From Rubrivirga sp. (lineage in GTDB: Bacteria; Bacteroidota; Rhodothermia; Rhodothermales; Rubricoccaceae): a DNA stretch of 11,848 nucleotides. Under the pieces are notes generated by a model. It was not told the origin of the DNA. It ran no database searches and was given only the letters and a program-made list of their open reading frames with translations. Below, piece after piece: positions 5,931 to 11,302 of the stretch; positions within the stretch are counted from its first letter, which is position 1; every line of letters starts with the position of its first letter. The stretch is taken from assembly GCA_012269805.1 (NCBI GenBank), contig JAAXJP010000418.1, positions 389 through 12,236 on the forward strand, given 5' to 3'. Both the position numbers and the translations under genes were made by a program.

Positions 5931-6761
5931 ATGACCGAGCCCGACGCCGAGACTCCCGCCACGTCCGCCTCAGCGCCGAGGTGGAAAGGTCGGCTCCATC
6001 AGATCAACTGGCGGGCGAAAGCGCGGTGGTTCGGGGCGGAGTATCTGATCGTCGTGCTCGGCGTGCTCACGGCGGTCGGGATCAACGCATGGTGGGGCGA
6101 CCGTCAGGACGCGGCGAAGGAACAGACCTACCTCCGCCAGTTAGCCGCCGACCTCGCCGAGACCGAGCGGATCGTCGCCGAGCGTGACGACCGGATGGAC
6201 GTCCAGACCCACACCGGCTTCGACCGCCTCCTCTCCTCGTTCGACGCGGTCGAGCGCCCCCCTGCCGACTCCGTCGCTGCGTGGCTTCGCCAGTCGCTCT
6301 ATGTGGCCTCGCCGCTCCCGGTCCTCGGCACAGCCGAGGCCCTCGTCGCAACCGGAGACCTCGGGCTCATCGCTGACGACTCGCTCCGAGCAGCCGTCCT
6401 CCGTTACCTCGACGTCTCACGCGAGGCCGTCGTGGACCAAACGGCGGCGAAGGAGGGCGTGTTCGGGCTCCTCACCATCCTTTACCGCGACCACGTGGAC
6501 ATTCGGGCGTTAGGCAACACGCCGACGCGAGCATCCGCGGACTCCGTCAACTACGTCTTCGGTCCTATCCCCGCACTCTCGCCGGGGCCGTCTTGGCGCC
6601 CCCCATACCCCCTCGACGTGGACGCTCTCTATGACGGCCCCGAGTTCTACCGCCTCGTTGGGATCTACGCCACATTCGTTGGGGAGCTCGCCCGTGCCCG
6701 AATGGTGATGCGAGAGAGTGCCACTGCGTTGCGACGGCAGGTCGAGACTCAGATTGACTAA
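5931..6761 (+). CDS. DUF6090-type single-pass membrane protein (paralogue 3)
   Basis: 276 residues. The N-terminal tip is rich in Thr/Ala/Pro, followed by a basic patch and one helix at about 33-54 (WFGAEYLIVVLGVLTAVGI). The family signature follows as NAWWGDRQDAAKEQTYLRQL, a helical segment AADLAETERIVAERD shared with the gene at 4936, then LPVLGTAEALVATGDLGLIA and DDSLRAAVLRYLD. The C-terminal half is unlike the other two paralogues. Here the helix itself has diverged, so this is the most distant member. TAGCTTCG (5919-5926) precedes the ATG by 4 bases and there is no Shine-Dalgarno. It stands directly behind its paralogue, each with its own attC. Function unknown. Confidence 0.85.
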   Translation: MTEPDAETPATSASAPRWKGRLHQINWRAKARWFGAEYLIVVLGVLTAVGINAWWGDRQDAAKEQTYLRQLAADLAETERIVAERDDRMDVQTHTGFDRLLSSFDAVERPPADSVAAWLRQSLYVASPLPVLGTAEALVATGDLGLIADDSLRAAVLRYLDVSREAVVDQTAAKEGVFGLLTILYRDHVDIRALGNTPTRASADSVNYVFGPIPALSPGPSWRPPYPLDVDALYDGPEFYRLVGIYATFVGELARARMVMRESATALRRQVETQID

Positions 6762-6783
6762 ACGGACCCCGGGTGAGTGATCC

Positions 6784-6912
6784 GCAGAACCCACCGCTGC
6801 AGGCCGACAGCACGCGCCAGCGTTCTCGCCTCGTCCGAGCGGCCGTGTCTACACTGCCTCGTCCCACCCGCCAGTCATCAGCGTACTGCGGCTGAGCGGC
6901 CCACTGTTCTGC
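6784..6912 (+). repeat. attC site (129 bp) of DUF6090 paralogue 3 cassette
   Basis: R'' GCAGAAC 6784-6790, standard L'' and L' arms, R' GTTCTGC 6906-6912. The interior holds TTCTCG, 21 bases, then TACACTGC, in the same register as the promoter-like pair in the 4789 site. Confidence 0.92.
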
Positions 6913-6944
6913 GGCCCCCACCACATCTGTGGCCTCCATCACGC

Positions 6945-7415
6945 GTGATACACCTCCTCCGCACCTCAGCTTTGCTGCTGATCCTTCCTCTGGCCTCCTG
7001 CGGGTGGTGGTCGGACCCACTCGGGCACTTCGAGGGCACCTTCTCTGGTGACGAGAGCTTCGCGGCCGAGTGGGAGGCCACCTTCGGGCTCGACTACATC
7101 CTCCTCTCGGGAGAGCAGGGGTTCGTACGATTCGAGCCGATGCCTGACGTGGCCGGTCGCTACGCGCTCGGCCCCCAGCGCGTCGGGCGTCTACCTGCCC
7201 CGGGCGACTCCCTGTTCGCGGAAGCCGCGTTCCGGCTTCTGACAGTGGAGTCGGTCTACTACGGGTCGACGGGCGGGTTCTTGGTCTTTGAGTCTGCGAC
7301 GGACACGGAGGTGCGCGGGAGCGTCGTCATGGACGCGGTCTCGACACGCGAGGAAGGTCGGAGCTTCCGACTGGAAGGCACTTTCGTAGCAGAGTACGCG
7401 GAGCCGAGCTACTAG
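6945..7415 (+). CDS. Small hypothetical lipoprotein (GTG start)
   Basis: 156 residues from a GTG at 6945. The open frame extends further upstream, but that part runs through the preceding attC. From the GTG the protein begins MIHLLRTSALLLILPLASC, a textbook lipoprotein signal with lipobox LASC and Cys19. No ATG fits in this frame. The mature domain is strand-rich: HFEGTFSGDESFAAEWEATF near its start and RGSVVMDAVSTREEGRSFRL plus GTFVAEYAE near its end. That pattern recalls the small carbohydrate-binding-like lipoproteins of Bacteroidota, in which two strands end in 'G.f'. I would not assign a family. The cassette ends in a compact attC four bases after the stop codon. Confidence 0.75.
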   Translation: MIHLLRTSALLLILPLASCGWWSDPLGHFEGTFSGDESFAAEWEATFGLDYILLSGEQGFVRFEPMPDVAGRYALGPQRVGRLPAPGDSLFAEAAFRLLTVESVYYGSTGGFLVFESATDTEVRGSVVMDAVSTREEGRSFRLEGTFVAEYAEPSY

Positions 7416-7418
7416 GCC

Positions 7419-7440
7419 GCAGAACGGTCACCTGTTATAC
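7419..7440 (+). repeat. Compact attC site (22 bp)
   Basis: R'' GCAGAAC 7419-7425, eight bases GGTCACCT, R' GTTATAC 7434-7440. The eight bases equal those just before R' in the full sites at 1154 and 5785, so this looks like a full attC that lost everything between R'' and the L' edge. Its R'' is the exact complement of this cassette's first bases (6906-6912). Confidence 0.78.
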
Positions 7441-7453
7441 AGCCCTACCGGCG

Positions 7454-7747
7454 ATGCCCCAACAGGATCACGAGAAGCCGATAGAGCAGCTGATAGACGA
7501 GATCGTGTCGTACCGGGCCGGAAGCGAGAAGGCCGCTCGCAACCACGCGATTATCGACCTCAAGACGGCTAAGTTGATCGAGTCGGCCTTGGACGAGTTG
7601 CGACTCGCGACCAATCGGAACGCCGAGTCGAGCGACGCGCTGGCACGTCGCGTGTTCTGGCTAAACGTTGTCATTGCGGTCGCTACGGTGGTGGCGACCA
7701 TCGTGGCCGTCGCCACCTTCTTTGATCTGAACCAGCCGCCGCAGTGA
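7454..7747 (+). CDS. Small membrane-anchored coiled-coil protein
   Basis: 97 residues. Residues 1-60 are charged and probably helical or coiled-coil (IEQLIDEIVSYRAGSEKAAR, IDLKTAKLIESALDELRLA). One transmembrane helix follows at about 68-90 (FWLNVVIAVATVVATIVAVA), ending FFDLNQPPQ. A C-terminal helix with an N-terminal cytoplasmic coiled coil is a common build for small cassette proteins of unknown role. The 'sdaLarrv.wLnvviavatvv' pattern is one I associate with such proteins in several phyla, not with a known function. ATG 7454 lies 20 bases after the attC GTT with no Shine-Dalgarno. Confidence 0.78.
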   Translation: MPQQDHEKPIEQLIDEIVSYRAGSEKAARNHAIIDLKTAKLIESALDELRLATNRNAESSDALARRVFWLNVVIAVATVVATIVAVATFFDLNQPPQ

Positions 7748-7891
7748 ACGGGCGATCTGAAGTCGCGCCGCGTCTCCGCTGACGAAGTTGCCCCAGTCCA
7801 AGCCACGGTATACCGAAGCGATGTCATCGTCCACGATGCTCAGTTCCAAGTCCATCGCGGCCTGTGCTCGCTCGTCCCATCCCACCGGGCT
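7748..7891 (-). other. Gene-free stretch with a possible antisense gene remnant
   Basis: Between the membrane protein and its attC lie about 144 bases with no + strand gene; in other cassettes this gap is much shorter. On the - strand a frame is open through the whole stretch and reads VGWDERAQAAMDLELSIVDD then DIASVYRGLDWGNFVSGDAA, which looks like real protein composition. The frame starts only inside the attC and runs into the opposite strand of the membrane gene, so it is not a complete gene. It may be the fossil of an older gene. I do not recognise the family. Confidence 0.25.
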
Positions 7892-8020
7892 GTATAACTC
7901 GCCGCTGTAGGCCGACGAAGGGCTCTCGCGTTCTTGCCTCTCCATGAGTCCGGTGTTTCTAGTAGTCGTTCCAATCGTCGTGCCCTCAGCCCCTCGCGGC
8001 TAAGCGGCTCTCTGTTCTAC
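7892..8020 (+). repeat. attC site (129 bp) of small membrane protein cassette
   Basis: R'' GTATAAC 7892-7898 is the exact reverse complement of the GTTATAC starting this cassette (7434). L'' CCGCT-G-TAG-G-CCG pairs with L' CGGCTAAGCGG: the C-to-T change in L'' is balanced by G-to-A in L'. R' GTTCTAC 8014-8020. Confidence 0.92.
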
Positions 8021-8049
8021 AGCACTCGCGCGGTAGCGACCTGAGACCT

Positions 8050-8823
8050 ATGGCATACGAAGCTGCCAGGACCAGCGAGGTCGCCTACATGGACGAGGTG
8101 CGCCGCCTCTTCGGGGGCTACAAGCAAGGCACCTTCGACCGCCTCCGGCTCCAGCCCGGTCATCGGGTGCTCGACGTGGGATGCGGCCCCGGCAGCGACG
8201 CCCGCGCGATGGCCGCACGGGTCGAGCCGGGCGGCGAGGTCGTAGGCGTAGACCGGGACGAGGAGATGATCGAGCAGGCGCGGAGCCGGCCGGCGGCGGG
8301 GACGCCTGTTCGCTTCGTGCTCGCGGACGCCTATGCGCTCCCGTTCGAGGACGCCAGCTTCGACGGATGCCGCTCCGACCGGGTCTTCCAGCACCTCGAC
8401 GAGCCGGAGCGCGCCCTCGCCGAGTGTTTCCGGGTGCTCAAGCCCGGTGGTCGGTGCGTCGTAGCCGACGCGGACTGGGGCACGCTCACGGTCGCTACGT
8501 CCCTCCCGGCGTTGACCCGCACGGTCCTCGACCTCGGGAGCGACCTCCACCGGAATGGGTGGGCTGCCCGCAGTCTCTACGGTCAGTTCCGGTCGGTCGG
8601 GTTCGCGGACGTGGACTGCGAGATGTCGGTGGCTCACACGACGGAATGGGCCGTCGCAGCCTGGGCGTTCGGGTTGGAGCACTACGCGGCGCAGGCGGCC
8701 GAGCGAGAGCTAATCTCGGAGTCGGAGCGGGACGCGTGGCTGGCGGACCTCCGCGAGCGCGACCGCGCGGGCACCTTCTTTTCCTCGATTATGGGCGGGA
8801 TGGCGTGGGGACATCGTCCATAA
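8050..8823 (+). CDS. Class I SAM-dependent methyltransferase
   Basis: 257 residues with the Rossmann-type methyltransferase fold. Motif I is VLDVGCGPGSDA (40-51), which binds S-adenosylmethionine. The acidic residue ending strand 2 is in EVVGVDRDEEM (63-73). VRFVLADAYALPF (87-99) carries the Asp that contacts adenine. SFDGCRSDRVFQHLDEP (103-119) is motif IV-like, and RVLKPGGRCVVADADW is the usual post-strand-5 motif. This is the UbiE/Methyltransf_11 group, which modifies small molecules; the acceptor cannot be told. The C-terminal 100 residues probably form the substrate cap. ATG 8050 is 36 bases after the GTT. This cassette's first bases (TTCTAC) do not match its compact R'' (GCATAAC), so its end may have been rebuilt. 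Confidence 0.9.
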   Translation: MAYEAARTSEVAYMDEVRRLFGGYKQGTFDRLRLQPGHRVLDVGCGPGSDARAMAARVEPGGEVVGVDRDEEMIEQARSRPAAGTPVRFVLADAYALPFEDASFDGCRSDRVFQHLDEPERALAECFRVLKPGGRCVVADADWGTLTVATSLPALTRTVLDLGSDLHRNGWAARSLYGQFRSVGFADVDCEMSVAHTTEWAVAAWAFGLEHYAAQAAERELISESERDAWLADLRERDRAGTFFSSIMGGMAWGHRP

Positions 8824-8833
8824 AAACTGTGCT

Positions 8834-8855
8834 GCATAACCGCAATCTGTTAGAC
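8834..8855 (+). repeat. Compact attC site (22 bp)
   Basis: R'' GCATAAC 8834-8840, eight bases CGCAATCT, R' GTTAGAC 8849-8855. Nearly the same spacer as the site at 257 (CGCAAACT), although the adjacent genes are unrelated. Confidence 0.72.
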
Positions 8856-8880
8856 CGCACTTGTGCTCGCCCCCGACCCA

Positions 8881-9168
8881 ATGTCAGAAGCACCACAGGC
8901 AGGTACCGAACATCGTGAGCCCGTCCAGTCCGGCGGTTTCGGTTGGGTCCAGTTCGGGATCGGCGTGATGCTCATTGCCGTGGCCCTCATCAGGGTCTAC
9001 CGGAGCGGAGGCGACGCCGCCGAGATAGAGTGGGGGCTCGGGGCCCTTGGCCTGAGCAACCTAGTAGGCGCGGCCTTCGCGAACTCGGAAGGCTCCGCTT
9101 GGCGGTTCGCCGAACTCGGTCTTGGTGTCGCGGCGCTGGCAGCATTGCTGTTCGAGGCGCTCAGTTGA
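8881..9168 (+). CDS. Small hypothetical membrane protein (about three helices)
   Basis: 95 residues. A short polar N-terminus (1-18) is followed by hydrophobic segments at about 21-39 (GWVQFGIGVMLIAVALIRVY), 50-68 (WGLGALGLSNLVGAAF) and 75-93 (FAELGLGVAALAALLFEAL), separated by charged loops. No known family is recognised. An in-frame GTG at 8863 would add six residues; ATG 8881 is preferred, as it gives a normal start 32 bases after the GTT. The gene stands between a compact and a full attC and is therefore one cassette. Confidence 0.7.
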   Translation: MSEAPQAGTEHREPVQSGGFGWVQFGIGVMLIAVALIRVYRSGGDAAEIEWGLGALGLSNLVGAAFANSEGSAWRFAELGLGVAALAALLFEALS

Positions 9169-9178
9169 ACGTCGTGCG

Positions 9179-9308
9179 GGCTAACCCGCCGCTGTAGGCC
9201 GACCCGGGGCGTCAGCGTCCGCGACCCGTCCCAGCGCCATCGCCAGTCATAGCTTCGGCACACCATCTCGCCCTCAGCCCCGTGCGGCAAAGCGGTCCTC
9301 TGTTATGC
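9179..9308 (+). repeat. attC site (130 bp) of small membrane protein cassette
   Basis: R'' GGCTAAC 9179-9185 matches the complement of this cassette's first bases (GTTAGAC) at 6 of 7 positions. L'' CCGCT-G-TAG-G-CCG, L' GCGGCAAAGCGG, R' GTTATGC 9302-9308. The interior has TAGCTTCG. Confidence 0.9.
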
Positions 9309-9327
9309 GGCACTCCCCCTCCGCTTG

Positions 9328-10095
9328 ATGAAAGCGCTCCTCCTCTGCGACGACACCGAGGTCGACCGCGTCGCCCCGCTCTGCCAGCGCTACGGCGTCG
9401 GGATCGAGGTGCAGGCGTTCTACGACCCTGAGGTCCTCGGGCAGGACGGCGCTGTGCCGGAGCACGAGCGCGTGACCGAAGGCATCACCCCGCGCGGCCT
9501 TCACGGCCCGTTCGGCGACCTCTGCCCCGGCAGCTTCGACCCGATGGTCCGGGACGTGGCCCGCACCCGGTTCGAGCAGGCGTACAGCGTGGCCCGACGG
9601 CTCGGGGCCGGGCACGTCGTCCTCCACCACGGGTACGTCCCCGGCACGAGCGGGCACGCGAACTGGCTCGAACGCTCGGCTGCGTTCTGGCGCGACTTCG
9701 TCTCTAGCAAAGAGGGCGTCCGCGTCCACGTAGAAAACATGCTCGAGCACGACCCCGGGCTGCTGGCGGACGTGGTCGACGCCGTAGACAGCCCGGCCCT
9801 CGACGTCTGCCTCGATACGGGTCATGCCCACTGCAACGGCCATGTGCCCGTGCTCGACTGGGTCGAGCGGCTCGGCTCGCGGATCGGGTACGTCCACCTC
9901 CACGACAACCACGGCAGCGAGGACGAGCACCTCGGCCTCGGGGATGGGACGATCCCGATGGAGGACGTGCTGGCGGCGTTGGAGGAGCACGCGCCCGACG
10001 CGCTGTGGGCGCTCGAAGCGCAGGTGCCGTACTTGGAATCGTCGCTGGCTTGGCTGGCAGAGCGCGGATACGTCCAGGATCGCCGTGCCGCATAA
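9328..10095 (+). CDS. Sugar phosphate isomerase/epimerase family (TIM barrel, AP endonuclease 2-like)
   Basis: 255 residues, the usual size of this family. Metal-ligand motifs are in the expected order: LHGPFGD (58-64), VVLHHGY (97-103), VHVENM with Glu136, CLDTGHAH (161-168) with Asp163 and His166, VHLHDN (189-194), and the C-terminal ALEAQV with Glu230. HLGLGDGTIPMEDVLAAL is the typical segment before the last barrel strands ('h.plG.G.i.w..i...l'). The fold binds two or three divalent metals and serves isomerases, epimerases and endonuclease IV. This member looks like the sugar-isomerase side; the substrate is unknown. The start is ATG 9328, next to an in-frame TTG at 9325. The stop codon TAA is inside the R'' core of its attC. 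Confidence 0.88.
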   Translation: MKALLLCDDTEVDRVAPLCQRYGVGIEVQAFYDPEVLGQDGAVPEHERVTEGITPRGLHGPFGDLCPGSFDPMVRDVARTRFEQAYSVARRLGAGHVVLHHGYVPGTSGHANWLERSAAFWRDFVSSKEGVRVHVENMLEHDPGLLADVVDAVDSPALDVCLDTGHAHCNGHVPVLDWVERLGSRIGYVHLHDNHGSEDEHLGLGDGTIPMEDVLAALEEHAPDALWALEAQVPYLESSLAWLAERGYVQDRRAA

Positions 10096-10216
10096 CCCGC
10101 CGCTGTAGGCCGCCCGGGAGCGTCAGCGCTCTTGGCTCGTCCTAGCGCCGGCGCCTACCTTCGCTCGTCCACTCGCTGCGCCGCCAGCCCCGGTGGCTAA
10201 GCGGCCCTTGTTCTAC
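10090..10216 (+). repeat. attC site (127 bp) of sugar isomerase cassette
   Basis: R'' GCATAAC 10090-10096 is the exact complement of the cassette's first bases (GTTATGC, 9302). L'' CCGCT-G-TAG-G-CC pairs with L' GGCTAAGCGG, R' GTTCTAC 10210-10216. The interior holds CTCTTG, 21 bases, then TACCTTCG. Confidence 0.92.
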
Positions 10217-10236
10217 CGCGCTCGCGTCGTCGCCAG

Positions 10237-10737
10237 ATGAATGAGCCCGCCTTCCGGTTCTGGCAGCGCTGGCTCCTCTACGCCAGCGTCTCCTTCTGCG
10301 CCTTCGGCGTCGTCGTCGCGCTCTCCCCGAACGCCCCTTTCCTCGGGCCCTGGAACGACGCCGTCGCCCGGACCTTCTACGCCGGCGCGGAGCCGGGGGA
10401 GGCCGCCGCTTTCCGGGCGTTCATCCTCGGACCGCTCGGGGGAACCATCGCCGGCTCGTACCTGCTCCAGTCGTTCATCGCGGCCGTCCCGTTCGCCCGG
10501 CGCGAGCGGTGGGCGTGGTGGGCCACGCTCGGCGGGCTGGCACTGTGGTTCGTCGTGGACTCGGCGCTATCTCTCGCGCACGGGGCCGCGTTCAACGTCG
10601 TGCTCATCAACCTCGCCCCGCTGGCGGTCTATGCCCCGCCGCTGATCGCGACGCGGCGGGCGTTCTTCGGGCCGTCCGTAGCCACGATGGCACCCCCGGC
10701 GGTAGACCCCGCCGCTGTAGGCCGCCCCGGGGCGTGA
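10237..10737 (+). CDS. Hypothetical four-helix membrane protein
   Basis: 166 residues with four hydrophobic segments at about 13-30 (LLYASVSFCAFGVVVAL), 62-86, 94-113 (WWATLGGLALWFVVDSALSL) and 119-138 (FNVVLINLAPLAVYAPPLI), and a basic loop ARRERWAWW. The pattern recalls small conserved membrane proteins with RRERWAWWA between helices 2 and 3, whose function is unknown. The last ten residues or so (VDPAAVGRPGA) are encoded by the attC itself. The R'' core here reads GTAGACC, out of frame with any stop, so the gene ends at the TGA at 10735-10737 inside the L'' arm region. ATG 10237 is 27 bases after the GTT. Confidence 0.8.
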   Translation: MNEPAFRFWQRWLLYASVSFCAFGVVVALSPNAPFLGPWNDAVARTFYAGAEPGEAAAFRAFILGPLGGTIAGSYLLQSFIAAVPFARRERWAWWATLGGLALWFVVDSALSLAHGAAFNVVLINLAPLAVYAPPLIATRRAFFGPSVATMAPPAVDPAAVGRPGA

Positions 10738-10830
10738 GCGCTCTTGCCTCAGCCGGGCGTCGGCGCCTACGTTGCCCATCCGAACCGTTCCGCCAGTCGC
10801 CCTGGGCGGCTGGGCGGTCCACTGTTAGCG
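10702..10830 (+). repeat. attC site (129 bp) with damaged R'' core
   Basis: R'' reads GTAGACC (10702-10708), with ACC in place of the invariant AAC; otherwise it would complement the cassette's first bases (GTTCTAC). L'' CCGCT-G-TAG-G-CC, L' GCGGCTGGGCGG, R' GTTAGCG 10824-10830. The interior holds CTCTTG, 21 bases, then TACGTTGC. Confidence 0.85.
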
Positions 10831-10848
10831 CGCACTCTCAACATCCCC

Positions 10849-11208
10849 ATGCGTCCGAAGGAAGTCGTCCGGGCTTGGGTAGCCGCCTTCAACGCAGGGG
10901 ACGCGGACCGGCTGGCGGCCCTTTACGCCCCGGCCGCCGTGAACCACCAGGTAGCCGAGGAGCCGGTCGAGGGACGCAGGGCGATCCGCTCCATGTTCGA
11001 GCGGGAGTTCGCGGCGGCCGAGATGACGTGCATCGTGGAGAACCTGTTCGAGGACGGAGAGTGGGCGATCCTCGAATGGCGCGACCCGCTTGGCCTCCGC
11101 GGCTGCGGTTTCTTCCACGTCGTGAACGGCGTGATCGTATTCCAACGAGGGTACTGGGACAAGCTCTCGTTCCTCCGGCAGCACGGGCTCCCGGTGCCTG
11201 CTTCGTGA
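10849..11208 (+). CDS. NTF2-fold (SnoaL-like) protein, cytoplasmic
   Basis: 119 residues with the SnoaL/NTF2 order: helix 1 (KEVVRAWVAAFNAGDADRLA), 'ALYAPAAVNHQVAE' with the usual 'lyapda..h', EGRRAIRSMFEREFAAAEM, then strands TCIVENLFEDGEWAILEWRD, GLRGCGFFHVVNGVIVFQRG and YWDKLSF. No signal peptide is present, unlike the NTF2-fold protein at 1307. Families with this layout include polyketide cyclase-like enzymes and ligand-binding proteins; the substrate cannot be told. ATG 10849 was chosen over a longer frame from 10744 that runs through the preceding attC. This is the last gene with an attC behind it. Confidence 0.85.
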   Translation: MRPKEVVRAWVAAFNAGDADRLAALYAPAAVNHQVAEEPVEGRRAIRSMFEREFAAAEMTCIVENLFEDGEWAILEWRDPLGLRGCGFFHVVNGVIVFQRGYWDKLSFLRQHGLPVPAS

Positions 11209-11215
11209 CGCCGTG

Positions 11216-11236
11216 CGCTAACCGCATTTGTCATGC
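11216..11236 (+). repeat. Degenerate compact attC site
   Basis: R'' CGCTAAC 11216-11222, seven bases CGCATTT, then GTCATGC 11230-11236, where GTC replaces the GTT core. The R'' is the exact reverse complement of GTTAGCG, which starts this cassette (10824-10830), so the site is genuine. The R' base change would block normal recombination. Confidence 0.55.
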
Positions 11237-11302
11237 CGCCACGCAAGAGCAACCGCAAACCTGACGGTCCGTAGAGTCGTGTCTCTGCACCCACTGGCCA
11301 CC
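11237..11302. other. Array end / spacer before alkaline phosphatase
   Basis: No gene of convincing size is present. GAGCAACCGCAAACCTGAC at 11247-11265 resembles the compact attC at 257 but lacks a GTT core, so it may be a decayed second site. The rest (CGTGTCTCTGCACCCACTGGCCACC) is a short leader without a Shine-Dalgarno sequence. Confidence 0.35.

Larger units (their letters stand above)
1..11236 (+). mobile_element. Integron gene-cassette array (distal part, no integrase in window)
   Basis: Sixteen attC-type sites, all in one orientation, separate single-gene cassettes that are all on the + strand. Each full site starts with an R'' core ending in AAC, has a conserved arm CCGCTG(C/T)AGGCC, about 80 bp of variable interior, an arm like CGGCTGAGCGG, and ends with an R' core starting GTT. 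For most cassettes the first bases after the preceding R' GTT are the reverse complement of the cassette's own R'' core, as expected for units that circularise. No intI gene is visible. From attC polarity the integrase should lie left of base 1. The array seems to end near 11236, before a GC-rich phosphatase gene. Confidence 0.93.

Noticed and set aside
8017..8682. Antisense frame of 221 residues under the methyltransferase
   Set aside because: The + strand frame has all methyltransferase motifs in order; the antisense frame has none.
10241..10645. Ser/Pro/Arg-rich overlapping frame within the four-helix membrane protein gene
   Set aside because: Low-complexity composition caused by high GC; the frame at 10237 gives a sensible membrane protein.
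1154..10830. Regularly spaced repeats reminiscent of a CRISPR array
   Set aside because: The repeats are about 125 bp, separated by single genes of different length, and have inverted arms with AAC/GTT cores. They are attC sites.
11233..11274. 13-codon open frame MPPRKSNRKPDGP
   Set aside because: It starts inside the degenerate attC and has no leader or conservation evidence; probably chance.
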